Shown here in pieces: positions 18,055 through 27,920 of a stretch of 64,000 bases of DNA. This stretch comes from Clostridium sp. Marseille-P299. GTDB taxonomy: Bacteria > Bacillota > Clostridia > Lachnospirales > Lachnospiraceae. The DNA lies in NCBI RefSeq assembly GCF_900078195.1, contig NZ_FJVE01000007.1, forward strand, positions 806,001 through 870,000, written 5' to 3'. Each line of letters opens with the position of its first letter. Within the stretch, counting starts at the first letter, position 1. The position numbers and the translations under genes were made by a program. Below the pieces are notes generated by a model. It saw only the letters and a list, made by a program, of their open reading frames with translations, did not search any database and was not told the origin of the DNA.

Positions 18055-21000
18055 ATGAGAAAAAGAAAGCGTATTTTAGCAACTCTACTTGTGGTCATAT
18101 TAATAGCTACAGCAACCTTGAGCAATATTAAGGTATTGGCAGTTGAAGTAGAGGAGAGTAAGGCAGGTATTATAGGTTCTATTACTGAACTAGAAGGAAC
18201 TAAAAAGCTAGAAGATTTAAGTAAACAAATGGAGCAAATATCAAATTATCAAAAGAATATTGACTTAGGTTATTCCCCAGAGGATGAGGTAGAGATTATT
18301 GTTGAATTAAAAGAAGAATCTCTTCTTGATAGCTACATAAACAGAATACATATTAATAAAAGTAAAGAGAATATAACATTTGATAAATATGCCATTTCTA
18401 GTACAGGAAAGGCTTTAAATAGCAAACTTATAAAAAGCCAAGATTTAGTGTTGGAGAAGATAAATAATTTCCATAATCAAGGGAATATAAGTACAATTTA
18501 TAAGTATACATCCGTACTTAATGGCTTTTCTATTAAAGCAAGCTATGGTCTTTTAGAAAGTATCAAAAAATTACCTGAGGTTAAAAGTGCATATATCGCT
18601 CCAACATATGAGTTAATTAGCCCAACTATGACAGAGAGCGTTCCATTTATTGGAGCGGATAAGACATGGGCTGAACTTGGATATCAAGGGGAGGGGACAG
18701 TTGTTGCAGTAGTTGATACAGGTCTGTTTACAGAACATGAAGCATTTGAAATTCAACCTAGTTCTCCAAGAATATCGAAAGCTGATATTACTAATGTTTT
18801 AGCAACAGCAGATTTAAGTGTGAAAAAGTATGGCGCAATAACAGCGGATGATGTGTTTATAAGCAATAAGATCCCGTTTGTGTTTGACTATGCAGATAAA
18901 GATAACAATGTTTCTGGTGGAGATGATCACGGAACCCATGTTGCAGGTACGGTAGCAGCTTCCGGTTCTATTACACCAAAAGATGATGGAATCAAAGGTG
19001 TAGCACCAGAGGCACAATTAGTCATTTTAAAAGTATTTAGTGATACAGAATCTGGAGCTAATTCAATAGATATTTTAGCAGCAATAGATGATGCAACTAA
19101 ACTAGGAGTCGATGTTATTAATATGAGTTTAGGCTCTGGAGCAGGTTTTACATATGAAAGTGAATCGGGAATAGAAGAGGTTTATAATAGAGTCGTTGAA
19201 GGTGGTATTAATTTAGTTGTTTCAGCAGGAAATAGTTATAGTCTTAGCTATGCGAATAATAATGGTGGTAAGGCACTAGCTACTAATCCAGATACCTCAG
19301 TGGTTGGATCACCTTCTACTTATGAAGCTTCACTTTCTGTTGCTAGCGTTAAGAATTCAGGCATCTTTATTGAGTTATTTAAAGCTGGGGATAAAGAGAT
19401 TGTTTACACAGATAATGCATCAGGAGAAGATAAATTAGGGAATCTCATAGGAACCCATGAATTTGTTTATGCAGGTTTAGGAACAGAAAGCGATTTTGCG
19501 AATTTAGATGTAAAAGGTAAAATAGCTTTAATCAGAAGAGGTAAGATTACCTTTAATGATAAAAAAATAAACGCAGCCAAGGCAGGGGCTGCGGCGGTTA
19601 TTGTATTTAATAATGTTGCAGGTAAAATAAGCATGGCAATTGAAAATTATGATATTCCTGCTGTTTCTATAACTTTAGTAGATGGTGAATATTTATTAAA
19701 TTTATCAGAGAATAAGATAACAATTGATCCGTCCCTTAATATTGATGTGGCTGGTCAGGCGTCTGATTTTTCATCTTGGGGAGTAACACCTGATTTGAAA
19801 TTAAAACCTGAAATAGCAGCTCCAGGGGAAGGCATTTACTCATCTGTTAATTCTGGTTATGCAAGTATGAGCGGAACATCCATGGCAAGCCCACACATAG
19901 CTGGTGCTACTGCGATTATGAAGCAATATATGGATGATAAATATGGGGATTCATTCACTGCTTTAGAAAAAGAGATTTTAATTAATCAAATTCTTATGTC
20001 TACAGCAAAAGTAGTAACAAATGGTGAAGGGTTACCATATTCACCACGTAAGCAAGGCGCAGGTATGTTACAGGTGTATGGAGCAGTAACATCCAAAGCT
20101 TATTTATATGTAAATGGTAAAGATCGAACTAAAATTGAATTAGGCGATGATGTAGAGAAATCAGGCAGCTATGGGTTTGATTTTAATGTAAAAAATATTT
20201 CAGACACTGCTGTAACTTATACATTAGATACGGCTACTTTAACAGAAGCTATTGTAGATGGTATTTATATTGCCGAATCACCTAAAATGCTTACACCAAC
20301 GGTTACCATAAATGTAGTTGGCGGTACATTAGAAGGAAATCAACTTACAGTAGCTCCAAATACGGACGTGAAAGTGGAAGTGGCAATTATATTATCACAA
20401 GAAGATAAAGCTTATATTGATAGTAATTTCCCAAATGGTGAGTTTGTAGAAGGTTTTGTTTATTTAAATAGTGAAGAAGATGTGAATCTATCCATACCTT
20501 TCATGGGATTTTATGGTGATTGGACGAAAGCGCCGATTATGGATAGTTCCTCTTTATATGATGATGCAAGCTATTCACAAACCACGAGCGAAGCATATAA
20601 TTTTGTGTTTGGAGAATATGAATATAGACTTGGTGAAAATCTTTTCGCAGTATTAAATGGTATAGTTTTACCACATGATAAGAATAAAATTGCAATATCC
20701 CCGAATAATGATGGATTTTTTGATAGCGTAGATGCTGTTACTACAAGTTTACTTCGTAATGCCAGAACGATGGATTATACAATAACCGATAAAGATAATA
20801 AGGTGATTTATAATACAGTAATGGAGTATGATAGAAAATCATTTTATATATCATCACTTGATATAATGAATTATGCTTTAAATTTGGTTCCTTGGTATGG
20901 ACTGGATGTAGAAGAAAATGTTTTACCAGAGGATTCAATCTATACATATAAGATTACTGGTACACTAGATTATTCTAAGCATCCGGCAAATAATGAAAAA

Positions 21001-22623
21001 GATTCATGGGAATTCCCAGTAACCATTGATACTACCATTCCTGGCATCTTAGCTTCAACGATGTATGTGAAAGATGGTAGAAAATATGTTGACGTTGTTG
21101 TATCCGACAATCAATACGTTGCTTATGTAGGATTATATTCAATAAAGAAAAATGTATTAGATGAAGAATTAGATTTTAAATTTTTAAATGAGGATAATAA
21201 AGGTGCTGTTTCAACAATTACCTTTGATGTTACGGATTATAGTAATGCTATGTTTGGATTTTCAGTAATTGATTACGCTGTTAATGAAGGGGCATATGCT
21301 GTTAGCTATGATGTTAATAGTATAGAATTTGATCAATTAGAACTTACATTACAAGTAGGAGAAGAAACTGAATTACATGTAATTACTGATCCTGATGTTG
21401 CTACTTTTGTTACATGGGAATCATCCAACCAAGAGGTAGCGTCTGTGACAGATGGAAAAGTTGTAGCGCTTGCCATTGGTGAAACAGTTATTACAGCTAC
21501 AACGATTTTTGGAAAGACGGCTAGTTGTACCGTTACAGTTGTAGGAGAACCTAGCGTGATTCCTTCACCAAGTATAGAACCAACACCTAGTATTGACCCA
21601 ACACCAAGTGTAGAACCAACACCAAGCATAGATCCGACGCCAAGTGCAGAACCAACAGCAATCCCAACAGTAGAGCCAACAGCAGTGCCAACGGTAGAAC
21701 CAACAGCAATCCCAACAGTAGAACCAACAGCAGTACCAACGGTAGAACCAACAGCAATACCAACGGTGGAACCAACAGCAATACCAACGGTGGAACCAAC
21801 AGCAATCCCAACAGTAGAGCCAACAGCAATACCAACGGTGGAACCAACAGCAGTACCAACGGTAGAACCAACAGCAGTACCAACGGTGGAACCAACAGCA
21901 GTACCAACAGTAGAACCAACAGCAGTACCAACGGTGGAACCAACAGCAGTACCAACAGTAGAACCAACAACAGCGCCAACAGCAGCACCAACAGCGGCGC
22001 CAACAACAGCACCAACAGCGGTACCAACAAAGGCGCCAACAGCAGCACCAACAAAGGCGCCAACAGCAACACCAACACCGACCCTTACGATAGCGCCAAC
22101 ACCAACACCAAAACCTACGGTTCCAAAAGATTTATTAAAAGATGTGAAGATAGAATTATCTAGCAAAGAAACTATATATGTTGGAGATACAAGAGAAGTT
22201 GTTATAACCTTACCTGAAAATATAAAACAAGAAGTAATAACTACCTTCTATAAGAGTAGTAATAATAAGATTGCTACAGTATCAAAAGAAGGAAAGATAA
22301 TAACGAAAAAAGCAGGTAAAGTAACAATAACAGCAAGAGTTTCTATTGATGGTGCATCAAAGACAGTAAAATTTAATATTACTGTAAAAGCTCCTTATGT
22401 AAAGATTGAGAATATTCCTAAAAAAATTGTAGTCGGTAAGAGTTATACTTTAACTGCAAAAGCATACGGGGTTACAGGAGTTATTAAATGGAGTGTATCA
22501 GATAAAAAAATAGCAATTATTGATAGCAAGACAGGAAAACTCACTGCTAAGAAAAAGGGCACCACATATATTACAGCAAAAGTAGGAAAAGTAGAGAAAA
22601 AGATTAAGTTAACAGTGAAGTAA
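18055..22623 (+). CDS. Large secreted subtilisin-like serine protease with Pro-Thr linker and C-terminal Ig-like (Big2) domains
   Basis: A 1522-residue extracellular protease. Domains: signal peptide (residues 1-30); propeptide with inhibitor-I9 features (about 75-185); S8 catalytic domain with the triad D221 (VVAVVDTG), H292 (DDHGTHVAGT) and S609 (SGTSMASPH); a protease-associated insert (about 455-565) between His and Ser; a C5a-peptidase-like Fn3 region (about 690-1000); a Big2-like module (TLQVGEETELHVITDP..., about 1100-1165); a Pro-Thr linker of 13 near-identical PTA(V/I)PTVE octapeptides; then two more Big2-like modules. Architecture matches lactocepin/C5a-type cell-envelope proteases. 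No LPXTG or SLH anchor is present, so it is secreted or loosely attached. GAGGGAAG precedes the start. Confidence 0.93.
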   Translation: MRKRKRILATLLVVILIATATLSNIKVLAVEVEESKAGIIGSITELEGTKKLEDLSKQMEQISNYQKNIDLGYSPEDEVEIIVELKEESLLDSYINRIHINKSKENITFDKYAISSTGKALNSKLIKSQDLVLEKINNFHNQGNISTIYKYTSVLNGFSIKASYGLLESIKKLPEVKSAYIAPTYELISPTMTESVPFIGADKTWAELGYQGEGTVVAVVDTGLFTEHEAFEIQPSSPRISKADITNVLATADLSVKKYGAITADDVFISNKIPFVFDYADKDNNVSGGDDHGTHVAGTVAASGSITPKDDGIKGVAPEAQLVILKVFSDTESGANSIDILAAIDDATKLGVDVINMSLGSGAGFTYESESGIEEVYNRVVEGGINLVVSAGNSYSLSYANNNGGKALATNPDTSVVGSPSTYEASLSVASVKNSGIFIELFKAGDKEIVYTDNASGEDKLGNLIGTHEFVYAGLGTESDFANLDVKGKIALIRRGKITFNDKKINAAKAGAAAVIVFNNVAGKISMAIENYDIPAVSITLVDGEYLLNLSENKITIDPSLNIDVAGQASDFSSWGVTPDLKLKPEIAAPGEGIYSSVNSGYASMSGTSMASPHIAGATAIMKQYMDDKYGDSFTALEKEILINQILMSTAKVVTNGEGLPYSPRKQGAGMLQVYGAVTSKAYLYVNGKDRTKIELGDDVEKSGSYGFDFNVKNISDTAVTYTLDTATLTEAIVDGIYIAESPKMLTPTVTINVVGGTLEGNQLTVAPNTDVKVEVAIILSQEDKAYIDSNFPNGEFVEGFVYLNSEEDVNLSIPFMGFYGDWTKAPIMDSSSLYDDASYSQTTSEAYNFVFGEYEYRLGENLFAVLNGIVLPHDKNKIAISPNNDGFFDSVDAVTTSLLRNARTMDYTITDKDNKVIYNTVMEYDRKSFYISSLDIMNYALNLVPWYGLDVEENVLPEDSIYTYKITGTLDYSKHPANNEKDSWEFPVTIDTTIPGILASTMYVKDGRKYVDVVVSDNQYVAYVGLYSIKKNVLDEELDFKFLNEDNKGAVSTITFDVTDYSNAMFGFSVIDYAVNEGAYAVSYDVNSIEFDQLELTLQVGEETELHVITDPDVATFVTWESSNQEVASVTDGKVVALAIGETVITATTIFGKTASCTVTVVGEPSVIPSPSIEPTPSIDPTPSVEPTPSIDPTPSAEPTAIPTVEPTAVPTVEPTAIPTVEPTAVPTVEPTAIPTVEPTAIPTVEPTAIPTVEPTAIPTVEPTAVPTVEPTAVPTVEPTAVPTVEPTAVPTVEPTAVPTVEPTTAPTAAPTAAPTTAPTAVPTKAPTAAPTKAPTATPTPTLTIAPTPTPKPTVPKDLLKDVKIELSSKETIYVGDTREVVITLPENIKQEVITTFYKSSNNKIATVSKEGKIITKKAGKVTITARVSIDGASKTVKFNITVKAPYVKIENIPKKIVVGKSYTLTAKAYGVTGVIKWSVSDKKIAIIDSKTGKLTAKKKGTTYITAKVGKVEKKIKLTVK
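21652..21963 (+). repeat. 24-bp coding tandem repeat, 13 copies (PTA[V/I]PTVE)
   Basis: Thirteen in-frame 24-bp units encode the octapeptide PTAVPTVE or PTAIPTVE within the subtilase linker. Looser PT-rich sequence on both sides extends it to about 21563-22116. Synonymous third-base changes (cca aca gca gt/at, acg/aca, gta/gtg) show the copies are partly diverged. Because the unit is a multiple of three, other frames and the opposite strand also stay open; those long antisense frames are artefacts. Confidence 0.95.
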
Positions 22624-22723
22624 GAGCGTAAAATTATAACTGTAAAACAGAGTAGTATTTAATGTTATCATTAATTATTTTAGCCGTTCAAAGTTGAATA
22701 AGTGAAAAGAAAATGATTAAAAG

Positions 22724-22755
22724 AAGCGATTACATATGGTAATCGCTTTCTTTTA
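22724..22755 (+). terminator. Intrinsic terminator of the subtilase gene
   Basis: 10-bp stem AAGCGATTAC / GTAATCGCTT (22724-22733 and 22739-22748) followed by TCTTTT. Confidence 0.88.
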
Positions 22756-22832
22756 TCAGTGCGTTACTGTAAAAGTTTGAATGAAAAAGGAATATGAAAT
22801 ATTAAAAAGAAAAAGAAATACATTTTTTTCAC

Positions 22833-22861
22833 TTGTATATCTACGAACAGACGTTTATACT
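22833..22861 (+). promoter_or_regulatory. Candidate sigma-A promoter of the auxin-efflux-type carrier gene
   Basis: -35 TTGTAT (22833-22838), 17-bp spacer, -10 TATACT (22856-22861). It lies 37 bp before the start codon at 22898. Confidence 0.6.
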
Positions 22862-22897
22862 ATGGAAGATAAATATTTTGGAGGACGACAATAAAAA

Positions 22898-23821
22898 ATG
22901 ATAGCGTTATTATTAATGAAACAAATTGCAGTATTGTTTCTCACAATGATGTGTGGATTTATTCTTGTAAAATCCAAATTACTGAAGGCAGATAGTAGTA
23001 AAACCTTATCAGTAATTTGTATTTATATTCTTATGCCCTGTGTGGTTATTAATTCTTTTCAGATAGAGTATTCAAGTAGCATTAGAAATGGATTTTTACT
23101 TGCTGTTTTAGCGGCAATCATCATACATATTGTTCTACTTTTTCTCACATGGGTTTTGGGACGTTTTTTAAAATTAAATGTAGTAGAAAAAACATCTTTA
23201 ATTTATTCAAATGCAGGAAATCTTGTGATTCCCCTTGTTATGGCTGTACTAGGTAATGAATGGGTAATTTATGCCAATGCATTTTTATGTGTTCAGTTGT
23301 TAATATTATGGACACACGGACAATCTCTAATGGAGCAAAAAGTACAGTTCAACTGGAAAAAAATCATACATAATGTTAATTTAATAGCAGTATTAATAGG
23401 AATTATATTATTTTTTACGCAGATTAAAATGCCTGAAATTGTAGGTACTACAATGAGTAATTTATCTGCAACATTGGGACCAGTCAGTATGATGATGTTG
23501 GGAATGACAATGGCTCAGATTGAATGGAAAAAAGTATTTTTAGATACAAGAATTTATATTATTACAATACTAAAAATGATTGTTTGCCCAGCAGTGATAC
23601 TATTGATTTTAAAGTTTTCTCCACTTTCTACACTTGTACCAAATGGACAGACTATTTTATTAATTAGTTTGATAGCCGTAATTACCCCATCTGCGACAAC
23701 AGTAGTACAGCTAGCGCAGTTATATGATCAGGAACCTAGCTATGCAAGTTCAATTAATGTATTGACAACGATTGTATGTATCGTGACGATGCCTCTAATG
23801 GTAATGTTATATTTAAAATAA
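22898..23821 (+). CDS. AEC (auxin efflux carrier) family transporter
   Basis: A 307-residue membrane protein with about ten hydrophobic helices arranged as two halves of five. The AEC signature near helix 4 is present (IYSNAGNLVIPLVMAVLGNEWVIYANAFLCVQ). A matching half-repeat follows (SNLSATLGPVSMMMLGMTMAQ, and VITPSATTVVQLAQLYDQEPSYASSINVLTTIVCIVTMPLMV). Bacterial AEC proteins move small organic acids such as malate or malonate; the substrate is not predictable here. GGAGG at 22880-22884 supports the start. Single gene, ended by a hairpin terminator. Confidence 0.92.
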   Translation: MIALLLMKQIAVLFLTMMCGFILVKSKLLKADSSKTLSVICIYILMPCVVINSFQIEYSSSIRNGFLLAVLAAIIIHIVLLFLTWVLGRFLKLNVVEKTSLIYSNAGNLVIPLVMAVLGNEWVIYANAFLCVQLLILWTHGQSLMEQKVQFNWKKIIHNVNLIAVLIGIILFFTQIKMPEIVGTTMSNLSATLGPVSMMMLGMTMAQIEWKKVFLDTRIYIITILKMIVCPAVILLILKFSPLSTLVPNGQTILLISLIAVITPSATTVVQLAQLYDQEPSYASSINVLTTIVCIVTMPLMVMLYLK

Positions 23822-23912
23822 AATAAGAGGAAGTACCATAAAAAGCGTCTTTCTAACGAAAGATTTTAATATACAAGGAGAGAAACTGAGTTTCATCTCT
23901 GAAAATTCTGAA

Positions 23913-23980
23913 AAAATCCAGACTGTAGCCAGCTAATCTCCTTTGGAGGTGGTTGCCTACTGTCTGGATTTTATTTTGTC
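23913..23980 (+). terminator. Terminator-like compound hairpin after the carrier gene
   Basis: 11-bp stem AAAATCCAGAC / GTCTGGATTTT (23913-23923 and 23962-23972) with inner GTAG/CTAC and CTCC/GGAG pairings, followed by TTATTTTG. It lies where the N-terminus of the next open frame would have to start. Confidence 0.75.
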
Positions 23981-24008
23981 TAAATCAGTTACTTCCTACA
24001 CGATTTTC

Positions 24009-24512
24009 ATGAGCATTTCGAAATTCCCGTGTAGTCCTATGGTTCGTGATTTTTTTGATGAAACAGGCGTACCTATTATGTATATTGATTTAAATATGCA
24101 GATGCTAAAAGGGGCGAGAGAGTTATTTAAGAGTCTGGACAGCTTCCATGCAATAACTGTAGCTGCTTACGACATCATGGGAAGAATCTCGGATGTGCCT
24201 CTAACCACAAAATATTATCACCAAGAGCCAGAGAGTACTGCTAACTTTGATGGGCTATTTGGATTGGCATATCAGAGTGGTAGTATCGGATATTGTTTTG
24301 GAGAACAAAAAGATCACATGAGTACTCCATTAATACCAACAAATGAGCGTAGGGAAGAGTTAGCAAAGGAAGGAGCACCAATCATTGAAGAAATCGTAAG
24401 AAGACTGGATATGAAGAAGATTGTTGCAGATATGCGCTCGTTGCATGAATTTGAGCTAGGGGTCATGGAACGTTATCCTTGGATTCCAGCAGCATCTCAT
24501 AAGAATATATAG
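24009..24512 (+). pseudogene. Probable 5'-truncated gene of unknown family
   Basis: Open from 23943 to 24512, but its first 30 bp lie inside a terminator hairpin. Neither candidate ATG (24009, 24039) has a ribosome binding site. The protein from 24009 (about 167 residues) looks soluble and well conserved in composition (GVPIMYIDLNMQMLKGA, ANFDGLFGLAYQSGSIGYCF, ELAKEGAPIIEEIVRRL, MERYPWIPAASHKNI). That suggests the C-terminal part of a once longer enzyme. I do not recognise the family. It could be expressed by read-through, but a truncated remnant is the simplest reading. Confidence 0.5.
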
Positions 24513-24631
24513 AAGTTTATTTCTTCGGTCATGTTAGATTTTTATTAATCCTTAAGAATAAGTATATCAACTGAAAAAAATGTATAGAATGTAAATTATT
24601 TGAAGAGTATAACGAAACTCTTTCGGTCAAA

Positions 24632-24675
24632 AAAGACGGGGATATCTAAATTTGATAGATATCCTCGTCTTTGAT
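24632..24675 (-). terminator. Intrinsic terminator of the FUSC gene (minus strand)
   Basis: 17-bp stem AAAGACGGGGATATCTA / TAGATATCCTCGTCTTT (24632-24648 and 24656-24672), one wobble. On the minus strand it is followed by six T residues, so it mainly serves the minus-strand FUSC gene. Confidence 0.85.
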
Positions 24676-24719
24676 ATTTAATAAATAGAAAATCGTTATT
24701 CTATAAATTTATATATAAA

Positions 24720-26687
24720 CTAAATTTTACACATTAAGACAACATTATATACTTCAGAAACATGCTTTGTATAGTGATCCATTAACTGCATTAAGCTTTG
24801 TGTCTCTGCCAATGTATCTTCATAATTTACAACAGAAATTTCGTTTTGATAACTTCTGTTATATGGTTTTACTTGCATCATATGTTGAATTTTATTTAGA
24901 GCATGAACAGTATCAATTAATAATTGTTCTAACTGTTGTTTATCTTTGATATCAACTTTTTTGTTATTAATTAAAAATAATATTTGTTCTGCTTCTGATA
25001 TCATAAACCACGAAGCGGATAGTAGTTTGTTATATTGTTCTTTTTCGTTAATATCGTCAATGTTTTTTAAATACTGATTAATTTGATCATAAACAAGATG
25101 AAAATGAACTTGAGTATCGTAAATATAACCATAGCCAATCGGTTTATCTAAACTATCAACAAGCATCCGAAGATATAAGTTCTGATAATGAAATAGTAAT
25201 CTTATATTATATTGAAATTGATTTTTCATATTTGTAGGCAAAAAGAATTTATTTACGATAAGTACTAAAAATACTGCCACTACAACATATAGAAGACGCA
25301 GTCCTAATGCAATTGTCTGAGGGATTGCCAGGGTTGTTAACATTAGAGAATAACAAGTAACAAATACTGTATGAATCCATGTTCCAGGAACCTCTGTATA
25401 CATTCCGATTACCATAAGGCTTGCTATAATAAAATGCGATTCTGTATTGTGAGCACCAATTAGTAGAAAATTTATAATAATACAACCTAAAACTGTACCT
25501 ATGAATCTTGTCTTCATTCGATAAACACTGTCTTCATACGTTGGTCTTAAAAGGATGAATGCATTTAGTACAAGCCAATATCCATGTTCAGCTGGAATTA
25601 AAATATTATATAAAAATCCAATGGTAAGTACAATACTCAAACGTAATGCAAATCTCATTTCGAAGGAATCTAGACGCATTTGATAAAATATTTTTCTCAA
25701 TGGTTTTCTGAATTCTGGTAGCTGCCAGTCATACTGTGGCTTTTTTTCTTTCACATTCTTAAGATTTTCAAGAATTAGTAAAAACTGAAACAAGAAATTC
25801 TGAGCAAACACATAAACTTCTCCTTCATTTTTATCTGCATGATTTAATAAGAGCTGTCCTTTATTAAAAAGAGAATCCTGGGTAAAATTTTGTGTTCCTG
25901 CTTCTTCGATGTAATCGGCAAGCTCTTTTAAGAAATCGTACGTAGTTTTATTTAAATCTCCATCGTTTTGATGAGAATGATTTAAGAAAAATACAGCTCT
26001 TTCAAATAATAATGCAAACATATACTTGATTTTTCCTGCCCCATTGACTAGATATGTGATTCCTTTACTTTGATATGCCTCCTTATAAAGACCTTGTTGA
26101 ATCTGAAAAATCTCACTGGTAACAGTAGAATCCTCTTTTTGTTCCATCTTTGTACGTAATGCATTAGCCAATAGAATAAGGCCTTTTTTTGCAGTTTTAT
26201 AGTCCTGTGGCTTCTTTTTTAAATTATATAAAGTAATCGCTAAGACAAATACAGTCATAGCATAAGCCATAACCCCTGTTTGGTATAAAAGTCCGTTCCA
26301 TGAAATAGGCCTTAGCTGTAGGAATACAAAAATCATACAACTAGCGAAATAGCCAAGTTGATTAAAATGTGATGCTTGTATGAATACAAGAATAAAAGGT
26401 ACTGTTAAATTTAGAAGTATACAAAGTGGTATATTTAGAGTTGCAAAAAATGCAAGATACATCAGAATAAACTGTGTTATGATTAAATACGATAGACTCT
26501 TAATTGTATGCTGTTTTCTTATATTAGTTTTAAATAAAAGTGTAATGGCAGATATAATAATTGCAAATCTTATATTAAAGAAATAAATAATTGTATAAAA
26601 TAAAAAAAGAAAAAATAGAATGACTGGTAAAGTTACTAAAATTTTCTTCTTAATCTTTAAAAGTTTGTTTTTTACTCTTTCGTGCAT
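24720..26687 (-). CDS. FUSC family membrane protein (aromatic-acid exporter/YccS-like)
   Basis: A 655-residue inner-membrane protein in two halves. Each half has a cluster of hydrophobic helices (about residues 15-155 and 345-480) followed by a cytoplasmic helical domain. The second half has the FUSC signature (LRPTYEDSVYRMKTRFIGTVLGCIIINFLLIG). Relatives include AaeB, which exports p-hydroxybenzoate, and YccS/YhfK of unknown role. No membrane-fusion partner gene is adjacent, as expected for a single-membrane bacterium. Minus-strand AGGATA precedes the ATG. Two further FUSC-type genes occur at 42940 and 45115. Confidence 0.85.
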   Translation of the reverse strand: MHERVKNKLLKIKKKILVTLPVILFFLFLFYTIIYFFNIRFAIIISAITLLFKTNIRKQHTIKSLSYLIITQFILMYLAFFATLNIPLCILLNLTVPFILVFIQASHFNQLGYFASCMIFVFLQLRPISWNGLLYQTGVMAYAMTVFVLAITLYNLKKKPQDYKTAKKGLILLANALRTKMEQKEDSTVTSEIFQIQQGLYKEAYQSKGITYLVNGAGKIKYMFALLFERAVFFLNHSHQNDGDLNKTTYDFLKELADYIEEAGTQNFTQDSLFNKGQLLLNHADKNEGEVYVFAQNFLFQFLLILENLKNVKEKKPQYDWQLPEFRKPLRKIFYQMRLDSFEMRFALRLSIVLTIGFLYNILIPAEHGYWLVLNAFILLRPTYEDSVYRMKTRFIGTVLGCIIINFLLIGAHNTESHFIIASLMVIGMYTEVPGTWIHTVFVTCYSLMLTTLAIPQTIALGLRLLYVVVAVFLVLIVNKFFLPTNMKNQFQYNIRLLFHYQNLYLRMLVDSLDKPIGYGYIYDTQVHFHLVYDQINQYLKNIDDINEKEQYNKLLSASWFMISEAEQILFLINNKKVDIKDKQQLEQLLIDTVHALNKIQHMMQVKPYNRSYQNEISVVNYEDTLAETQSLMQLMDHYTKHVSEVYNVVLMCKI

Positions 26688-26993
26688 GTTATCCTATCCA
26701 TATATAATATATCTAGACATTATATATCTTAAATTATTACATATACATTCCTTTCTTCTGTACTAAAATCATCTCAAGCAATGAAGTTGGTTTCTTCTAT
26801 TGTTTGACATTTTTTTAACTCTGTATTAATTAAAGTTTTTCTATTATACCACAGATCGTAACAGAAATCTATTATCGAAAGAGCATTTTTTATCTTAATT
26901 AAGTGAAATTGGTTAGAAATATAGGATTTGTATTCAATGTATACAATAAATTTTTAATCGAAGTGATAAAAATGCTCAAGTAAGGATTTACTT

Positions 26994-27023
26994 CTTGACA
27001 AGTTGTTAAAAAAATAATAATAT
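26994..27023 (+). promoter_or_regulatory. Promoter of ahpC
   Basis: -35 TTGACA (26994-26999), 18-bp spacer, -10 TAATAT (27018-27023). It is the only strong promoter match in the 424-bp gap between the divergent FUSC and ahpC genes. The regulatory palindrome begins 8 bp after the -10 box. Confidence 0.72.
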
Positions 27024-27031
27024 CAAAACAT

Positions 27032-27052
27032 AAATAGTAATGATTACTATTT
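27032..27052. promoter_or_regulatory. Fur/PerR-type operator upstream of ahpC
   Basis: Perfect 21-bp palindrome AAATAGTAAT-G-ATTACTATTT with a single central base. The 7-1-7 core AGTAATgATTACT has the geometry of Fur-family boxes (PerR consensus TTATAATnATTATAA). It sits at the transcription start, where a bound repressor blocks initiation. In anaerobic clostridia PerR represses peroxide-reductase genes. Which Fur-family protein binds is inference. Confidence 0.75.
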
Positions 27053-27111
27053 TCAAAATAAGTCACTTTACAGTTTATATAAAAATTAAAATATTTAAGG
27101 AGGTCTAGATT

Positions 27112-27675
27112 ATGTCATTAATCGGAAAAGAAGTACAACCATTTAAAGCACAGGCGTTTCAAAACGGAAAGTTTATTGATGTAACGGAAGAAAATTTTAA
27201 AGGAAAGTGGAGCATCGTTTGCTTTTATCCTGCAGATTTTACATTTGTGTGCCCAACAGAGTTAGAGGATTTACAGGAAAATTATGAAGAGCTTAAGAAA
27301 TTAGGAGCGGAAGTTTATTCTGTATCAACAGATACTCATTTTACACACAAAGCATGGCATGATAGTTCGGAAGCAATTAAAAAGATAACCTATACAATGA
27401 TTGGAGATCCTTCTCATACATTATCTCGTAATTTTGATGTTTTGATTGAAGAAGATGGACTAGCAGATCGTGGTACTTTCATTATTGATCCAGATGGTAT
27501 TATTCAATCAGTTGAAATCAATGCAGGAAGCATTGGACGTGATGCAAGTATACTTATTAATAAGATAAAAGCGGCACAATATGTAAGAAATAATCCAGGT
27601 GAGGTGTGCCCAGCAAAATGGAAAGAAGGTTCTGCAACATTAAAGCCAAGCCTTGATCTTGTAGGTAAAATTTAA
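27112..27675 (+). CDS. ahpC: Alkyl hydroperoxide reductase subunit C (typical 2-Cys peroxiredoxin)
   Basis: A 187-residue thioredoxin-fold peroxidase that reduces H2O2 and organic hydroperoxides. The peroxidatic Cys is C47 in [17 protein letters not shown] and the resolving Cys is C166 in EVCPAKW. Length matches AhpC exactly. AAGGAGGTC precedes the ATG. The reductase partner AhpF follows at 28043 after a terminator, so the two may be partly uncoupled. A paralogue of the same length lies at 36154. Regulation is probably by a Fur-family peroxide sensor through the 27032-27052 palindrome. Confidence 0.97.
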   Translation: MSLIGKEVQPFKAQAFQNGKFIDVTEENFKGKWSIVCFYPADFTFVCPTELEDLQENYEELKKLGAEVYSVSTDTHFTHKAWHDSSEAIKKITYTMIGDPSHTLSRNFDVLIEEDGLADRGTFIIDPDGIIQSVEINAGSIGRDASILINKIKAAQYVRNNPGEVCPAKWKEGSATLKPSLDLVGKI

Positions 27676-27826
27676 AGAATCAATTATGATAAAAGTGAAA
27701 TGAAAAATTAACTCCTTATGAAAGAATATCAGAATAGAATGAAGGGAATTCTATTTAAAAACTTCTTTTAATAATATGACACGAAAGAATTGTGACATGT
27801 TGACAGGGTGAAAAGTAATTTCACTC

Positions 27827-27856
27827 AAAAAGAGGCCGCAATGCGGCTTCTTTTTA
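27827..27856 (+). terminator. Intrinsic terminator of ahpC
   Basis: Stem AAAAAGAGGCCGC / GCGGCTTCTTTTT (27827-27839 and 27843-27855) with an AAT loop and T-run. A small GTGAAA/TTTCAC hairpin lies just before it. Both separate ahpC from the ahpF-like gene. Confidence 0.85.
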
Positions 27857-27920
27857 AAATGATAGGAAATAAAAGCATAGATGTTTGATCCTAACATTTT
27901 AAAATCGCTCCGCTATGGAT

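Noticed and set aside
21333..22166. Long antisense open frames across the subtilase linker (Val/Gly-rich and Leu/Pro-rich)
   Set aside because: They exist only because the 24-bp repeat keeps every frame open. No ribosome binding site or protein family; artefacts of the repeat.
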